This document shows positions 1 to 12,938 of a DNA stretch of 23,447 nucleotides, piece after piece; position 1 is the first letter of the stretch, and every line of letters begins with the position of its first letter. Location of the stretch: positions 1 through 23,447 of the forward strand of contig CAMUXX010000001.1 of NCBI GenBank assembly GCA_947164805.1, read 5' to 3'. The stretch is from an uncultured Elusimicrobia bacterium (GTDB lineage Bacteria; Elusimicrobiota; Elusimicrobia; Elusimicrobiales; Elusimicrobiaceae). A model generated the notes under the pieces. The model was given only the letters and a program-made list of their open reading frames with translations, was not told the origin of the DNA and searched no databases. The translations under genes were made by a program, and so were the position numbers.

Positions 1-33
1 TGGTTTGCTTCTTGAGAATTTCTCCTTTGCCAT
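1..33 (-). CDS. tuf: Elongation factor Tu, first 11 codons (cut by window edge)
   Basis: An ATG at 33 opens a frame that reads MAKEKFSRSKP to the window edge. This matches the nearly invariant EF-Tu N-terminus (MAKEKFxRxKP). EF-Tu is the GTPase that delivers aminoacyl-tRNA to the ribosome. A clear Shine-Dalgarno sequence (AAAGGAG) lies 5 nt before the start. It follows fusA by 47 bp, the classic str-operon order rpsL-rpsG-fusA-tuf. Only 11 residues are visible, so the call rests on this peptide plus position. Confidence 0.93.
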   Translation of the reverse strand, partial: MAKEKFSRSKP

Positions 34-53
34 AATATCTCCTTTAAATTAAG

Positions 54-74
54 GCCCGCCCACAAGGGGCGGGC
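54..74 (-). other. GC-rich hairpin between fusA and tuf
   Basis: An 8-bp perfect stem, GCCCGCCC / GGGCGGGC, encloses a 5-nt loop. It begins 6 nt after the fusA stop. On the coding strand it is followed by CTTAATTTAAAGG rather than an unbroken T run, so it is a poor intrinsic terminator in that direction. It may be a partial terminator or an mRNA-stabilising or processing element that lets tuf be expressed separately from fusA. The hairpin is seen directly; its function is inferred. Confidence 0.6.
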
Positions 75-80
75 AAAGTT

Positions 81-2183
81 TTATTTAGCCGCTACGGCTG
101 TTTTCTTCTCAATAATAGTTTTGGCTACGTTACCCGGAACAGGCTCATAGTGGCTTGGCTCCATGGTAAATGATGCACGCCCTTGAGAAAGTGAACGTAC
201 AGTTGTTGCATAACCAAACATTTCAGCGAGAGGTACTTGCGCTTTGATGTATTTTGCATTACCTCTATCGCCCATTTCGCCGATTTTGGCTCTTCTAGAA
301 CTTAAATCACCCATGATGTCGCCCATATTGGATTCGGGGGTTACAACTTCAACCTTCATAATAGGTTCAAGTAACACAGGATTGGCTTTTTTAGCACCCT
401 CTTTTAAACCCATAGAGGCGGCAATCTTAAATGCCATTTCTGAAGAGTCAACTTCGTGGAAGGAACCGTCGTAAACAGCGGCCCTGATATCAACAAGGGG
501 ATACCCGGCTAAAGCACCGCTTTCAAGGGCCTCGCGGCAACCTTTCTCAATTGCGGGAATAAATTCACGCGGGATGCGACCTTGGGTAATCTCATTGACA
601 AATTCAAAACCTTTACCGGCCGGGAGCGGCTCAAGGCGCAAGAATACGTGACCGTATTGACCTTTACCGCCGGACTGCCTGATAAATTTGCTTTCTTGTT
701 CAACTGTTTTGGTAATAGTTTCCCTGTAAGCAACTTGAGGTGCACCGACATTAGCTTGAACGTTAAACTCACGTTTCATACGGTCAACCAAGATGTCCAA
801 GTGCAATTCACCCATACCGGAAATAACGGTTTGGCCGGTTTCTTCATCGGTTTTAACGCGGAAGGTTTGGTCTTCTTCTGCGAGTTTTGCTAAAGCATTA
901 GACATTTTATCTGAATCGTCTTTAGACTTCGGTTCAACTGCGATTGAAATAACCGGTTCAGGGAAAGTAATACTCTCAAGAACAATAGGATGTTCCGGGG
1001 AGCAGAAAGTTTGCCCTACGGAAGCGTTTTTCAAAGCGACTGTTGCTGCGATATCGCCTGCTCTAAGGGATTTAACTTCTTCCCTCTTATTTGCATGTAA
1101 ACGCATGATACGGCCAACGCGTTCTTCCGCGTTCTTAGACGGGAACAACACTGTATCGCCTGCATCAAGTTTACCGGAATAAATTCTGAAGAAAGATAAC
1201 TTGCCGACATAAGGGTCCGTCTGGATTTTGAAGAGTAAAGCACAGAACGGATCTTTATCAGAATGGCTTCTGGTAACTTCCTCACCGGTATCAGGATTTG
1301 TACCTTTTACAGGGGGAATATCAAGCGGTGAAGGCAAATAGTAGCAAACCGCATCAAGTAATGGCTGAACGCCTTTGTTTTTGTAAGAAGAACCGCAAAC
1401 AACCGGGAAAAATTTACCGGTTAATGTTCCTTTGCGGATAGCGGCACGGATTTCTTCTTCGGTAAAATTGGTTTCGCCGTTTAAATAGCGTTCCATGATT
1501 TTATCGTCGAAGTCTGCTAATTTTTCAAGCATGTGTGTGCGTGCTGCTTGTGCTTCTTCAACTAAATCTGCAGGGATATCAACTTCACTGAATTCGGCAC
1601 CGTTATGATCGCCTGACCATATCAAGCCTTTCATTTTGATGATATCTACAACACCTTTAAATTGGTCTTCTGCACCGATTGGGATTTGAATAGGGCAAGC
1701 ATTACCGCCTAATTTATCAACGATAGATTTTGCGGAGCGTTGGAAGTTTGCACCGACTCTATCCATCTTGTTAATGTATGCAATACGCGGAACACCGTAT
1801 TTATCTGCTTGGCGCCAAACTGTTTCAGATTGAGGTTCAACACCTTGTACACCGTCAAAGCAGCATACTGCACCGTCAAGAACACGGAGTGAACGTTCCA
1901 CTTCTGCGGTAAAGTCCACGTGTCCCGGGGTGTCGATAATGTTGAATTGGCAATCACGCCATGTGCAGTAAACGGCGGCAGAGGTAATGGTAATACCTCT
2001 TTCGCGTTCCTGTTCCATCCAGTCCGTAACTGATGCACCGTCGTGTGTTTCACCGATTTTATGGGTGCGGCCCGTATAATACAAAATACGTTCTGTGGTG
2101 GTTGTCTTACCGGCGTCAATATGGGCAATAATACCGATATTTCTGATTTTCTCTAAAGGAAATTTTTGCAAATCGTCAGCCAT
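81..2183 (-). CDS. fusA: Elongation factor G
   Basis: A 700-residue protein of normal EF-G length. It is the translational GTPase that drives ribosomal translocation and, with RRF, ribosome recycling. The G-domain motifs are in order: AHIDAGKT (residues 20-27), RGITI (62-66), DTPGH (84-88) and NKMD (138-141). Domains II-V follow, including the domain IV stretch with GKGQYGHV. The ATG at 2183 is chosen because [21 protein letters not shown] aligns with the usual EF-G start. It lies 6 nt after the rpsG stop, so translation is probably coupled; the ribosome site (TAGG) overlaps that stop and is weak. No frame defects are seen. It is housekeeping EF-G: TetM-type protection proteins share the fold but do not occur in this position or with this N-terminus. 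Confidence 0.98.
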   Translation of the reverse strand: MADDLQKFPLEKIRNIGIIAHIDAGKTTTTERILYYTGRTHKIGETHDGASVTDWMEQERERGITITSAAVYCTWRDCQFNIIDTPGHVDFTAEVERSLRVLDGAVCCFDGVQGVEPQSETVWRQADKYGVPRIAYINKMDRVGANFQRSAKSIVDKLGGNACPIQIPIGAEDQFKGVVDIIKMKGLIWSGDHNGAEFSEVDIPADLVEEAQAARTHMLEKLADFDDKIMERYLNGETNFTEEEIRAAIRKGTLTGKFFPVVCGSSYKNKGVQPLLDAVCYYLPSPLDIPPVKGTNPDTGEEVTRSHSDKDPFCALLFKIQTDPYVGKLSFFRIYSGKLDAGDTVLFPSKNAEERVGRIMRLHANKREEVKSLRAGDIAATVALKNASVGQTFCSPEHPIVLESITFPEPVISIAVEPKSKDDSDKMSNALAKLAEEDQTFRVKTDEETGQTVISGMGELHLDILVDRMKREFNVQANVGAPQVAYRETITKTVEQESKFIRQSGGKGQYGHVFLRLEPLPAGKGFEFVNEITQGRIPREFIPAIEKGCREALESGALAGYPLVDIRAAVYDGSFHEVDSSEMAFKIAASMGLKEGAKKANPVLLEPIMKVEVVTPESNMGDIMGDLSSRRAKIGEMGDRGNAKYIKAQVPLAEMFGYATTVRSLSQGRASFTMEPSHYEPVPGNVAKTIIEKKTAVAAK

Positions 2184-2189
2184 AACAAC

Positions 2190-2669
2190 CTACCATTTAA
2201 AGTGGGCAAATGCCCTGTTGGCTTCTGCCATTTTGTGAGTATCTTCACGTTTCTTAAAGGCAGTACCTTCTTTTTTGGAACCCAAAATAATTTCTTCGGC
2301 TAATTTTTCAGCCATAGGGCGCCCTTTGCGGCCTTGTGCGGCAGCAAGTAACCAGCGCATTGCAACGGAGGTGCTTCTTAAGGGTTTAACCTCAACAGGC
2401 ACTTGATATGTTGCACCGCCGACTCTGCGGGCTTTAACCTCTAAAAGAGGGCGAACGTTTTCAATACATTTATTAAAAACTTCCATCGGATCTGCTTTTG
2501 TTTTTGCTTTAATAATATCTAAAGCATCAAATACGATTTTTTCAGCAGTGGCTTTCTTCCCTTCAAAATTGATTTTATTAATGAATCTCGCCATCAAGAC
2601 AGAATTATATTTATAATCTGCCGGGGGAAGCGGGCGACGATCTCTTGGTCTTAAACCTTTTCTAGGCAT
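2190..2669 (-). CDS. rpsG: 30S ribosomal protein S7
   Basis: A 159-residue protein (E. coli S7 is of similar length). It begins [20 protein letters not shown] and contains the S7 signatures [31 protein letters not shown] and [11 protein letters not shown]7 is the primary assembly protein of the 3' domain of 16S rRNA and forms part of the tRNA exit site. In many bacteria S7 also represses its own str operon; no such site is identified here. A good ribosome site (AGGAG) precedes the ATG. It lies between rpsL (14 nt upstream) and fusA (6 nt downstream), the normal str-operon order. Confidence 0.98.
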   Translation of the reverse strand: MPRKGLRPRDRRPLPPADYKYNSVLMARFINKINFEGKKATAEKIVFDALDIIKAKTKADPMEVFNKCIENVRPLLEVKARRVGGATYQVPVEVKPLRSTSVAMRWLLAAAQGRKGRPMAEKLAEEIILGSKKEGTAFKKREDTHKMAEANRAFAHFKW

Positions 2670-2683
2670 ATTAAGTTAATCTC

Positions 2684-3064
2684 CTATTTACCAGCTTTAG
2701 GCCTTTTGACACCGTAAAGTGAACGGCCTTGCTTTCTGTTTTCTACGCCGCTTGCGTCTAAGGCGCCGCGGATAATATGATATCTTACACCCGGTAAGTC
2801 TTTAACACGGCCACCGCGAACTAATACGATGGAGTGTTCCTGTAGGTTATGGCCTACGCCCGGAATATAAGCAGTTACTTCCATTTTGGAGGTTAACTTT
2901 ACACGGGCAACCTTTCTCAAAGCTGAGTTTGGCTTTTTAGGGGTTGTCGTATAGACACGGGTGCAAACGCCACGCCTTTGCGGGCAGCTGTTTAAAGCCG
3001 GAGCTTTTGTTTTAAACTCCGTTTTGCTTCTGCCGTGTTTAATTAATTGATTTACTGTCGGCAT
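2684..3064 (-). CDS. rpsL: 30S ribosomal protein S12
   Basis: A 126-residue protein with the standard S12 core: [28 protein letters not shown], and the loop [14 protein letters not shown]12 sits at the decoding centre of the 30S subunit and monitors codon-anticodon pairing. The lysines where streptomycin-resistance mutations usually arise (in TTPKKPNS and in GGRVKDLPG) are both wild type, so the sequence predicts a drug-sensitive protein. It starts 19 nt after the rpoC stop behind a strong ribosome site (AGGAG), which suggests that the beta operon and the str operon are transcribed together here. Confidence 0.98.
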   Translation of the reverse strand: MPTVNQLIKHGRSKTEFKTKAPALNSCPQRRGVCTRVYTTTPKKPNSALRKVARVKLTSKMEVTAYIPGVGHNLQEHSIVLVRGGRVKDLPGVRYHIIRGALDASGVENRKQGRSLYGVKRPKAGK

Positions 3065-3083
3065 TTATTTCTTTTCTCCTATT

Positions 3084-6000
3084 TTATTTTGCTTTCTCTT
3101 CAAATTCTCGCTTGATATTTTTGGTAGCTATACCTGTTCCTGCGGGAATTAAGTGGCCTACAATAACGTTTTCTTTGAGGCCTTCTAAGTCGTCAACTTG
3201 CCCTTTGATAGCAGCATCTGTTAATACGCGGGTTGTTTCCTGGAAGCTGGCCGCTGAGATAAATGACTCAGATGCCAAAGATGCTTTACTGATACCAAGT
3301 AAGATCGGTTTTGCAAAAGCAGGTTTTTTACCTTCTGCTTCTAAGCGTTCATTTTCCTTTCTATACTCGGATTTGCTAACAATTTGGCCTTTTAAGAAGG
3401 TTGAATCACCAACTTCTTGGATCTTCACATTGCTTAACATTTGGCGGACGATAACTTCAATATGTTTGTCGTTAATCGTAACACCCTGCAAGCGGTAAAC
3501 CTCCTGAATGGCGTTAAGCAAGAATTCCTGCACTTCTTGAATATCCTTCACGCGCAGCACGTCGTGGGGATCTATAGCACCATCGGTCAAAGCATCACCT
3601 TTTGCAACTTTATCTCCGGTGTAAACTCTTAAGTGTTTACCTTGCGGAATCGGGTAATGCTTTTCTTGTTGTATTTCCTCATTGCTAAGGACTACCTCAG
3701 TTAAGCCCTTAGAAGAGGTTTCTAAGCGAATCACACCTGCAAATTCTGCGATAATGGCGGGGTTTCTGGGTGTTCTGGCTTCAAACAACTCAGCGATACG
3801 CGGCAAACCGCCGGTAATATCTTTTGTTCCGCCTGTTTCTTTAGCGATTTTTGCTAAAATATCACCCGCTTGGACTTCCTCACCTTCTTCAACTAACAAG
3901 ATAGTATCAATAGTTAAAGGATAAGGAACTTTATCAATAATAATACGCGGGTTCTTGCGGCCCATTTTGCTGGCGGTAATTTTACGTTCGATAATACCTG
4001 TTACTTTGTTGCGTTCTTCTTGGAGTGTAATACCTTCTACTACGTCAAGAAGTTTAATTTTACCGTTTCTTTCAGCAATTAAAGGCAATGAGTGCGGATC
4101 CCATTCAGCCATAATGGTATCTTTGGTAACTTTTGATTTATCGTCAACCAAGATTTTGGCACCGTATGGGATTTTGTATTCTTTGATATTGCCCTTGTCA
4201 TCTTCTACGAAGATTGAGCCGTTTCTGGAAAGACAGAGTTTATTTTCAAATCTGTCTTCAATAAGTTTAATATCTTTAAAGGTAACTTTACCGTTAATTT
4301 CTGCCATCGCTTGAGAGCGGCTTAAAACACGTGATGCCGCACCACCGATGTGGAAGGTTCTCAAAGTTAACTGTGTACCAGGTTCACCGATTGATTGTGC
4401 CGCAATGATACCTACTGTATCACCAACGCGGGCAAGCATACCGGTTGCCAAACTGTTACCGTAACATTTTGCACAAATACCGTGTTTGGAGTTACAAGTC
4501 AACACTGAGCGAACCCTTACAGATTCTACTTCATATTTTTTGACCAAATCACCTTGTGCGGCGGTAATAAGGTCACCTGCTTTAATGATTGTGATTTCTT
4601 TATCACCGTCTTTAACTTTGACATCTTCCAAAGAAGTTCTGCCTACTATACGCTCGGAAAGCGGTTCAATAATTTCTTCACCGCTCTTTAAATCGTGGAG
4701 GACAACACCTTCGGTTGTACCACAGTCATCTTCGGTAACTACTAAATTGTGACCGACGTCAATAAGACGCCTTGTCAAATAACCTGCGTCTGCTGTTTTC
4801 AAAGCGGTATCTGACAAACCTTTACGACCACCGTGTGTTGAAATAAAGTATTCCAAAACTGACAAACCTTCACGGAAGTTTGCGGTAATCGGGTTTTCAA
4901 TAATTTCACCGGCACCACCGGTAAGTTTCTTTTGTGGTTTTGCCATCAAACCGCGCATACCGGCAAGCTGCCTAACCTGTTGCCTTGAACCGCGGGCACC
5001 GGAGTTGGCCATTAAGAAAACTGAGTTGAATTTTTGTTCACCTTTTTTAACAGGTTTCTTTTCAACATCTGCCATTTCTTTAAAAAGTTCTTCTGCGATA
5101 TCATCCGTAACCTTGGTCCAGATATCAATAACTTTGTTGTACCTTTCACCTTCAGTAATTGTACCTGTTTCCGCTTGTTCTTGAATTGCTTTAACTTTCT
5201 TTTGTGCTTCTTTAACTTTCTTTTCTTTACTTGCAGGAACAATCATGTCGGCAATAGAAATTGAAAGACCGGATTTGGTTGCATATTTATAACCGAGGGA
5301 CATAATTCTGTCCAAGAATTGGACAGTTTCATAATGTCCGTATTTCGGATCTTTATAACAATCGCTTACCATTTTGGCAAGTTCTTTCTTGCCAATATCT
5401 TTATTCAAGAAAGGCCAACCTTTCGGTAAAATCTGGTTAAAGATGATGCGCCCAACGGAAGTATAATCTGTCCATTTAGAAACATCTTTGCCTTCGTTCA
5501 TCTTCTTTGTAATACCGCCAACTTTAATTTTGGCATGCAAAGAAATTTTACCGTATTCCAAGGCGGTTAAGGCATCTTCCCTATCAGCAAATAAGGAACC
5601 TTCCCCCAAATCATTATCTTTGATTTTGGTAATGTAGTTTACACCCAAAACCATATCGTGTGAAGGGCTTGCGATAGGCCTGCCCGAAGCAGGTGATAAA
5701 ATATTATTTGTAGCAAGCATTAAAGTTCTTGCTTCAATTTGTGCTTCAATTGTTAAAGGAACGTGGACAGCCATCTGGTCACCGTCGAAGTCAGCGTTAA
5801 AAGCTGCACAAGTGAGAGGATGGAGTTGAATTGCTTTACCTTCAATCAATACAGGTTCAAAAGCCTGAATACCCAAACGGTGCAATGTCGGAGCACGGTT
5901 TAAAAGTACCGGGTGATTTTTGGTAACTGTTTCCAAAATATCCCAAATTTCAGGGCTTACTCTTTCAAGTTTCTTTTTAGCGGCTTTTAAAGTTACCCCT

Positions 6001-7190
6001 TCTTTCTTCATAAGTTCGCCGATAATGAAAGGTTTAAAAAGTTCCAAAGCCATAAGTTTCGGTAAACCGCATTGATTGAGTTTCAAACTAGGGCCAACTA
6101 CGATAACCGAACGGCCGGAATAATCTACCCTTTTACCTAGTAAGTTTTGGCGGAATCTGCCGTGTTTACCTTTAATAGAATCTGATAAAGATTTTAAAGG
6201 CCTGCCACCGGGCCCTAAGAAAACTTTACCGCGGGCACCGTTTTCAATTAAAGCATCAACAGCTTCTTGTAACAAGCGCATTTCGTTATAAACCATAACT
6301 TTAGGTGCTTGTAAAGATTTGATATGTTTCAAACGATTATTTCTATTAATGATACGTCTGTATAAATCGTTTAAATCAGATGCAGCAAAACGACCACCGT
6401 CAAGAGGAACTAAAGGTCTCAAATCCGGCGGAATAACAGGCAGAACTGATAAAACCATCCACTCAGGCCTATTTCCGGAATCTTTAAATTCCTTCATCAT
6501 TTTAATGCGGCGTATAAGTTTTGTTCTTTCTGCTTCGCTTTGTGTTTCTTTTAATTGTGCTTCAAGGGCAGGTATTTCTTTATTAAAATCTAAACTTGCA
6601 AGTAAGGCTTGAATTGCAGGAGCACCAATATCTGCTTTAAGTTTGGAACCGTATTTTTTGCGTGCTTCGCGAACTTGTTCTTCTGATAAAATATCACCTT
6701 TTCTAAAATCTATTCTGCCGGTAACTGAATCAACAGCATCTTCAAGAACGACATAACTTGCATAGTAGACAACTCTTTCAAGGTCAATGGTTCTCATGTC
6801 AAGTAAAACACCGATTCTAGACGGGGTTTTTTTCAAAAACCAAACATGTGTTACAGGAACGGCAAGTTCAATATGGCCCATCCTTTCGCGGCGTACTTTT
6901 GATTCGGTAATTTCTACACCGCATCTGTCACAGCACATACCTTTAAATTTGACCCAACGGTATTTACCGCAGGCACATTCATAGTCCTTTGTAGGCCCGA
7001 AGATACGTTCACAAAATAAACCGTCTCTCTCCGGTTTTAAAGTTCTGTAATTGATTGTTTCCGGTTTTTTAACTTCGCCATAAGACCAAGATAAAATTTG
7101 ATCCGGGCTTGCTATACCTAATTTGATAGCATCAAAATCAAAGAAGTTAAGTTCTCCTGGTTTTTTTGTTTTCTTATTTGCTTCAAACAT
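3084..7190 (-). CDS. rpoC: RNA polymerase beta' subunit
   Basis: A 1368-residue, apparently complete beta' subunit, which carries the catalytic magnesium of RNA polymerase. The first zinc site has Cys72, Cys74, Cys87 and Cys90. The active-site motif NADFDGDQM is at 465-473, with Asp467/469/471 binding the metal. The second zinc cluster is represented by DDCGTTEG and then [11 protein letters not shown]. The bridge-helix and trigger-loop regions ([19 protein letters not shown] and [20 protein letters not shown]) are intact. The ATG at 7190 is preceded by GGAG and lies 12 nt after the rpoB stop. Unlike rpoB next door, this gene shows no interruption. Confidence 0.98.
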   Translation of the reverse strand: MFEANKKTKKPGELNFFDFDAIKLGIASPDQILSWSYGEVKKPETINYRTLKPERDGLFCERIFGPTKDYECACGKYRWVKFKGMCCDRCGVEITESKVRRERMGHIELAVPVTHVWFLKKTPSRIGVLLDMRTIDLERVVYYASYVVLEDAVDSVTGRIDFRKGDILSEEQVREARKKYGSKLKADIGAPAIQALLASLDFNKEIPALEAQLKETQSEAERTKLIRRIKMMKEFKDSGNRPEWMVLSVLPVIPPDLRPLVPLDGGRFAASDLNDLYRRIINRNNRLKHIKSLQAPKVMVYNEMRLLQEAVDALIENGARGKVFLGPGGRPLKSLSDSIKGKHGRFRQNLLGKRVDYSGRSVIVVGPSLKLNQCGLPKLMALELFKPFIIGELMKKEGVTLKAAKKKLERVSPEIWDILETVTKNHPVLLNRAPTLHRLGIQAFEPVLIEGKAIQLHPLTCAAFNADFDGDQMAVHVPLTIEAQIEARTLMLATNNILSPASGRPIASPSHDMVLGVNYITKIKDNDLGEGSLFADREDALTALEYGKISLHAKIKVGGITKKMNEGKDVSKWTDYTSVGRIIFNQILPKGWPFLNKDIGKKELAKMVSDCYKDPKYGHYETVQFLDRIMSLGYKYATKSGLSISIADMIVPASKEKKVKEAQKKVKAIQEQAETGTITEGERYNKVIDIWTKVTDDIAEELFKEMADVEKKPVKKGEQKFNSVFLMANSGARGSRQQVRQLAGMRGLMAKPQKKLTGGAGEIIENPITANFREGLSVLEYFISTHGGRKGLSDTALKTADAGYLTRRLIDVGHNLVVTEDDCGTTEGVVLHDLKSGEEIIEPLSERIVGRTSLEDVKVKDGDKEITIIKAGDLITAAQGDLVKKYEVESVRVRSVLTCNSKHGICAKCYGNSLATGMLARVGDTVGIIAAQSIGEPGTQLTLRTFHIGGAASRVLSRSQAMAEINGKVTFKDIKLIEDRFENKLCLSRNGSIFVEDDKGNIKEYKIPYGAKILVDDKSKVTKDTIMAEWDPHSLPLIAERNGKIKLLDVVEGITLQEERNKVTGIIERKITASKMGRKNPRIIIDKVPYPLTIDTILLVEEGEEVQAGDILAKIAKETGGTKDITGGLPRIAELFEARTPRNPAIIAEFAGVIRLETSSKGLTEVVLSNEEIQQEKHYPIPQGKHLRVYTGDKVAKGDALTDGAIDPHDVLRVKDIQEVQEFLLNAIQEVYRLQGVTINDKHIEVIVRQMLSNVKIQEVGDSTFLKGQIVSKSEYRKENERLEAEGKKPAFAKPILLGISKASLASESFISAASFQETTRVLTDAAIKGQVDDLEGLKENVIVGHLIPAGTGIATKNIKREFEEKAK

Positions 7191-7202
7191 TTTTATATAC
7201 TC

Positions 7203-11250
<4,048 letters not shown>

Positions 11251-11274
11251 TTTATTTGGTCCCTACCTACTTCG

Positions 11275-11327
11275 GTGCATCCGGTTTAATGCACAAAGAC
11301 CTAAACCTCCGAAGAGGTTTAGGTCTT
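11275..11327 (-). promoter_or_regulatory. Two abutting hairpins in the rplL-rpoB gap
   Basis: The first structure after the rplL stop is a 14-bp perfect stem (AAGACCTAAACCTC at 11296-11309 paired with 11314-11327) with a four-base loop that reads TTCG on the coding strand, closed by C-G: the stable cUUCGg tetraloop. Immediately after it comes a 6-bp stem (GTGCAT/ATGCAC, 11275-11280 and 11289-11294). No T run follows, so partial termination or RNase processing is likelier than full termination. In E. coli an attenuator and an RNase III site lie at this same place and set the ratio of L7/L12 to RNA polymerase; the same role here is inferred. Confidence 0.75.
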
Positions 11328-11335
11328 GATATTTT

Positions 11336-11722
11336 TTAGTTGAGTTCTACAACGCCGCCAGCTTCAGTAATTTTCTTTTTCATTTCTTCTGCTTCAGCTT
11401 TGGCAACGCCTTCTTTCACGGCTTTAGGAGCGCCTTCAACTAAGTCTTTGGCTTCTTTTAAACCTAAACCGGTGATTTCACGAACGATTTTGATTACTGC
11501 GATTTTCTTTGCAGCATCAACTGATTTGAGAACGACGTTAAATTCGTCCTTTTCTTCTGCGGCGGCAGCGGCACCGGCTGCTGGGGCTGCAGCAACTGCT
11601 ACAGCGGCGGCTTGTGCTTTTACGCCGAATTTTTCTTCAACTGCTTTAACGAGCTCAGAAAGCTCAAGTACTGTCATTTCTGCAATAGCATTAAGAATTT
11701 CATCTTTTGTTAATTTTGCCAT
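11336..11722 (-). CDS. rplL: 50S ribosomal protein L7/L12
   Basis: A 128-residue protein, typical for L7/L12. The N-terminal dimerisation domain ([21 protein letters not shown]) is followed by an Ala-rich flexible hinge at about residues 37-55 and the C-terminal factor-binding domain ([34 protein letters not shown]). Several dimers bind L10 to form the ribosome stalk that recruits translational GTPases such as EF-Tu and EF-G, both encoded further down this cluster. A good ribosome site (AAAGGA) lies before the ATG. The long structured gap to rplJ upstream and the hairpin pair downstream suggest its level is tuned separately, as expected for a protein present in multiple copies per ribosome. 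Confidence 0.98.
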   Translation of the reverse strand: MAKLTKDEILNAIAEMTVLELSELVKAVEEKFGVKAQAAAVAVAAAPAAGAAAAAEEKDEFNVVLKSVDAAKKIAVIKIVREITGLGLKEAKDLVEGAPKAVKEGVAKAEAEEMKKKITEAGGVVELN

Positions 11723-11831
11723 TTTTTTATTCCTTTCATTTTTTGAGTAGCTGCCTTCTGTTTAAGCCGAGCTTAAACCCGTGCATTTATCCTTTCGGAC
11801 TACTACCGCTCTAAGGCGGGTTTGACTTTGC
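11723..11831 (-). promoter_or_regulatory. Structured rplJ-rplL intergenic region
   Basis: This 109-bp gap holds an 8-bp perfect stem with a 3-nt loop (GTTTAAGC at 11760-11767 paired with GCTTAAAC at 11771-11778). Upstream on the coding strand there is also a TCC-GAAA-GGA mini-hairpin and a CCGC/GCGG pair. Distant AAACCCG and CGGGTTT segments could close the whole region into a multibranched fold. The final stem ends about 30 nt before the rplL ribosome site. It probably affects rplL mRNA stability or translation, which must exceed that of rplJ; the function is inferred. Confidence 0.55.
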
Positions 11832-12362
11832 TTATTTTTTACTGTTTTCAACAGCTTGTAGTACGTAAGCAAAATCTCTAATCGGGGCTTGAAGCACTTG
11901 TGCAGAACTTGCAACAACGCTGTATAAAGCGTTGGCGAGTTTACCGATATTTTCTTCTTTACTACCAAGGGTAGCAAGAATTTTAATCTGCGCTTCATCA
12001 TACCAAGTACCGTCGGTAAAGCCAGCCCTGATTTTAAAGGCTGCATTAGTTTTTGCGAACTCCGTTAACCCTTTAGCGGACAAGGCAACATCGCCGTCTT
12101 TTTTCAAGATGGCAACAGCTGTCGGCCCTTTTAAAAGGGAAGCGTCAACACCTTCGATACCGGCTTGTTTCAAGGCATGCTCTAAGATAGAATTGCGTTC
12201 AACTCTAAATTTACATTTAGCGTCTGCAAGTTTACCTCTGAGGCCTGCAAGTTCGGTGAACTTGCAACCTTGATAAGCGGTAAAGAAAATGCCAGCGGCT
12301 TCTTTAATGTCGCTTGCTAAACTGCTGGACCTTTCTTTTTTCTGTTCTTTTGTTAAGTTCAT
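11832..12362 (-). CDS. rplJ: 50S ribosomal protein L10
   Basis: A 176-residue protein of normal L10 length. It begins MNLTKEQKKERSSSLASDIK and carries the L10 core FTAYQGCKFTELAGLRGKLA, FRVERNSILEHAL and LLKGPTAVAILKKDGD. L10 anchors the L7/L12 dimers to 23S rRNA at the stalk base; its C-terminal helix binds L12. The free L10-L12 complex commonly represses its own operon by binding the mRNA leader. The ATG at 12362 has no good Shine-Dalgarno sequence upstream (only AAGAAG-like purines), which fits regulated initiation. Unusually, rplK and rplA are not just upstream: the gene has its own promoter and leader. Confidence 0.97.
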   Translation of the reverse strand: MNLTKEQKKERSSSLASDIKEAAGIFFTAYQGCKFTELAGLRGKLADAKCKFRVERNSILEHALKQAGIEGVDASLLKGPTAVAILKKDGDVALSAKGLTEFAKTNAAFKIRAGFTDGTWYDEAQIKILATLGSKEENIGKLANALYSVVASSAQVLQAPIRDFAYVLQAVENSKK

Positions 12363-12580
12363 ACTTTTAACAATTTACTTCTTTACTACTTTCGCCTTTG
12401 CTTTTTTTGTTTTTATAAACGCAAAAAACGCGGGCAAAAACCCTTTAACATGCAGTTAAAACTGATGTTTAAAATCTCCGTCGTAAAATACCCTTATGGG
12501 CTTTACTTTTTTAAGCGGAAAATGGGCCTCTCAAAGCACTAACATCTATACAAATTTGCTTTAAGTTCCCAATACATCTT
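12363..12580 (-). promoter_or_regulatory. Probable L10 leader of the rplJ operon
   Basis: About 218 nt of untranslated RNA is predicted between the promoter and the rplJ start. Visible structures are a hairpin at 12483-12506 (GTAAA/TTTAC outer stem, CCC/GGG inner stem, asymmetric 3x1 internal loop, four-base loop) and a strong hairpin at 12444-12473 (CAGTT-AA-AACTG extended by AACAT/ATGTT). A GGG-TTTTTG-CCC element followed by a GCG-T-rich stretch (about 12425-12443) resembles a weak attenuator. Leaders bound by L10-L12 autoregulate this operon in many bacteria. I infer the same here from position, length and structure; I did not match it to a covariance model. Confidence 0.55.
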
Positions 12581-12586
12581 TATAAT

Positions 12587-12615
12587 ATTATATCAAATTG
12601 AGTTGCCATTTGCAA
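12587..12615 (-). promoter_or_regulatory. Sigma-70 promoter for rplJ-rplL-rpoBC-str operon
   Basis: TTGCAA (12610-12615) and a perfect TATAAT (12587-12592) are separated by exactly 17 bp. Transcription would start near 12580, giving a leader of about 218 nt before rplJ. No other promoter of this quality is seen between here and rpoB. It is the likely main promoter for at least rplJ-rplL-rpoB-rpoC and, given the short gaps that follow, perhaps on through fusA. Confidence 0.8.
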
Positions 12616-12704
12616 CAAGCAAAGATTATCCGCAAACTACTTATATATTGTAACATATTTTGATTAGATTTTGTTTGAAAGGAATGTTCTGACCTTTTTA
12701 TCCT
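12616..12704. other. AT-rich spacer between repeat copy A and the rplJ promoter
   Basis: This is the remaining part of the 576-bp gene-free stretch 12363-12938, which otherwise holds the rplJ leader and promoter, one repeat copy and a terminator. It is AT-rich. A TACAAT box is present on the minus strand near 12650, but without a convincing -35 partner. I see no gene, tRNA or clear hairpin here. Confidence 0.5.
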
Positions 12705-12838
12705 TTGCTGTCAAAGTCTTTTTGGCTAATTTTAACTTTTCTTTTCCTAGAGTACCGCAAACTCGCTATGCTCGTTTTACTTCTTGGTACACATCGTCAA
12801 AGAAAAGTTAAAATTATCTCAAAAATACTTGCCAGGTT
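12705..12838. repeat. Intergenic stem-loop repeat, copy A
   Basis: About 134 bp, closely similar along its length to 15504-15638 and in the same orientation. An 18-bp perfect inverted repeat (12727-12744 with 12799-12816) is flanked by an outer TTTTTGG/CTCAAAAA match and encloses an inner GTACC/GGTAC pair (12752-12756 with 12786-12790). Compared with copy B, three stem pairs have changed on both sides at once. There is no conserved reading frame: stops fall in the minus-strand translation. It lies between the terminator of the membrane protein gene and the rplJ promoter. Candidates are a MITE or REP-like element, or a structured non-coding RNA; nothing in the sequence decides between them. 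Confidence 0.85.
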
Positions 12839-12880
12839 TTTATGCATGTGGAACAACTTTTATTTTTATTTAGTTGCGGA

Positions 12881-12913
12881 GAAAATAAAAACGCACGGGA
12901 AATTTTCCGTGCG
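12881..12913 (-). terminator. Intrinsic terminator after the membrane protein gene
   Basis: A 7-bp GC-rich stem CGCACGG/CCGTGCG (12892-12898 with 12907-12913) with an AT-rich loop is followed on the minus strand by TTTTTATTTT. It begins 26 nt after the stop of the gene at 12939-13859. On the plus strand only TTTT follows, so any reverse activity should be weaker. It separates that transcript from the rplJ promoter. Confidence 0.85.
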
Positions 12914-12938
12914 CTTTTATAATATCTATTCCCTCTAT

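Noticed and set aside
1709..2128. Minus-strand ORF of 139 codons inside fusA
   Set aside because: It is a different-frame shadow of a fully conserved EF-G gene with no ribosome site or family motif.
11340..11750. Plus-strand ORF of 136 codons opposite rplL
   Set aside because: Its Ala- and Ser-rich content simply reflects the antisense of the Ala-rich L7/L12 gene.
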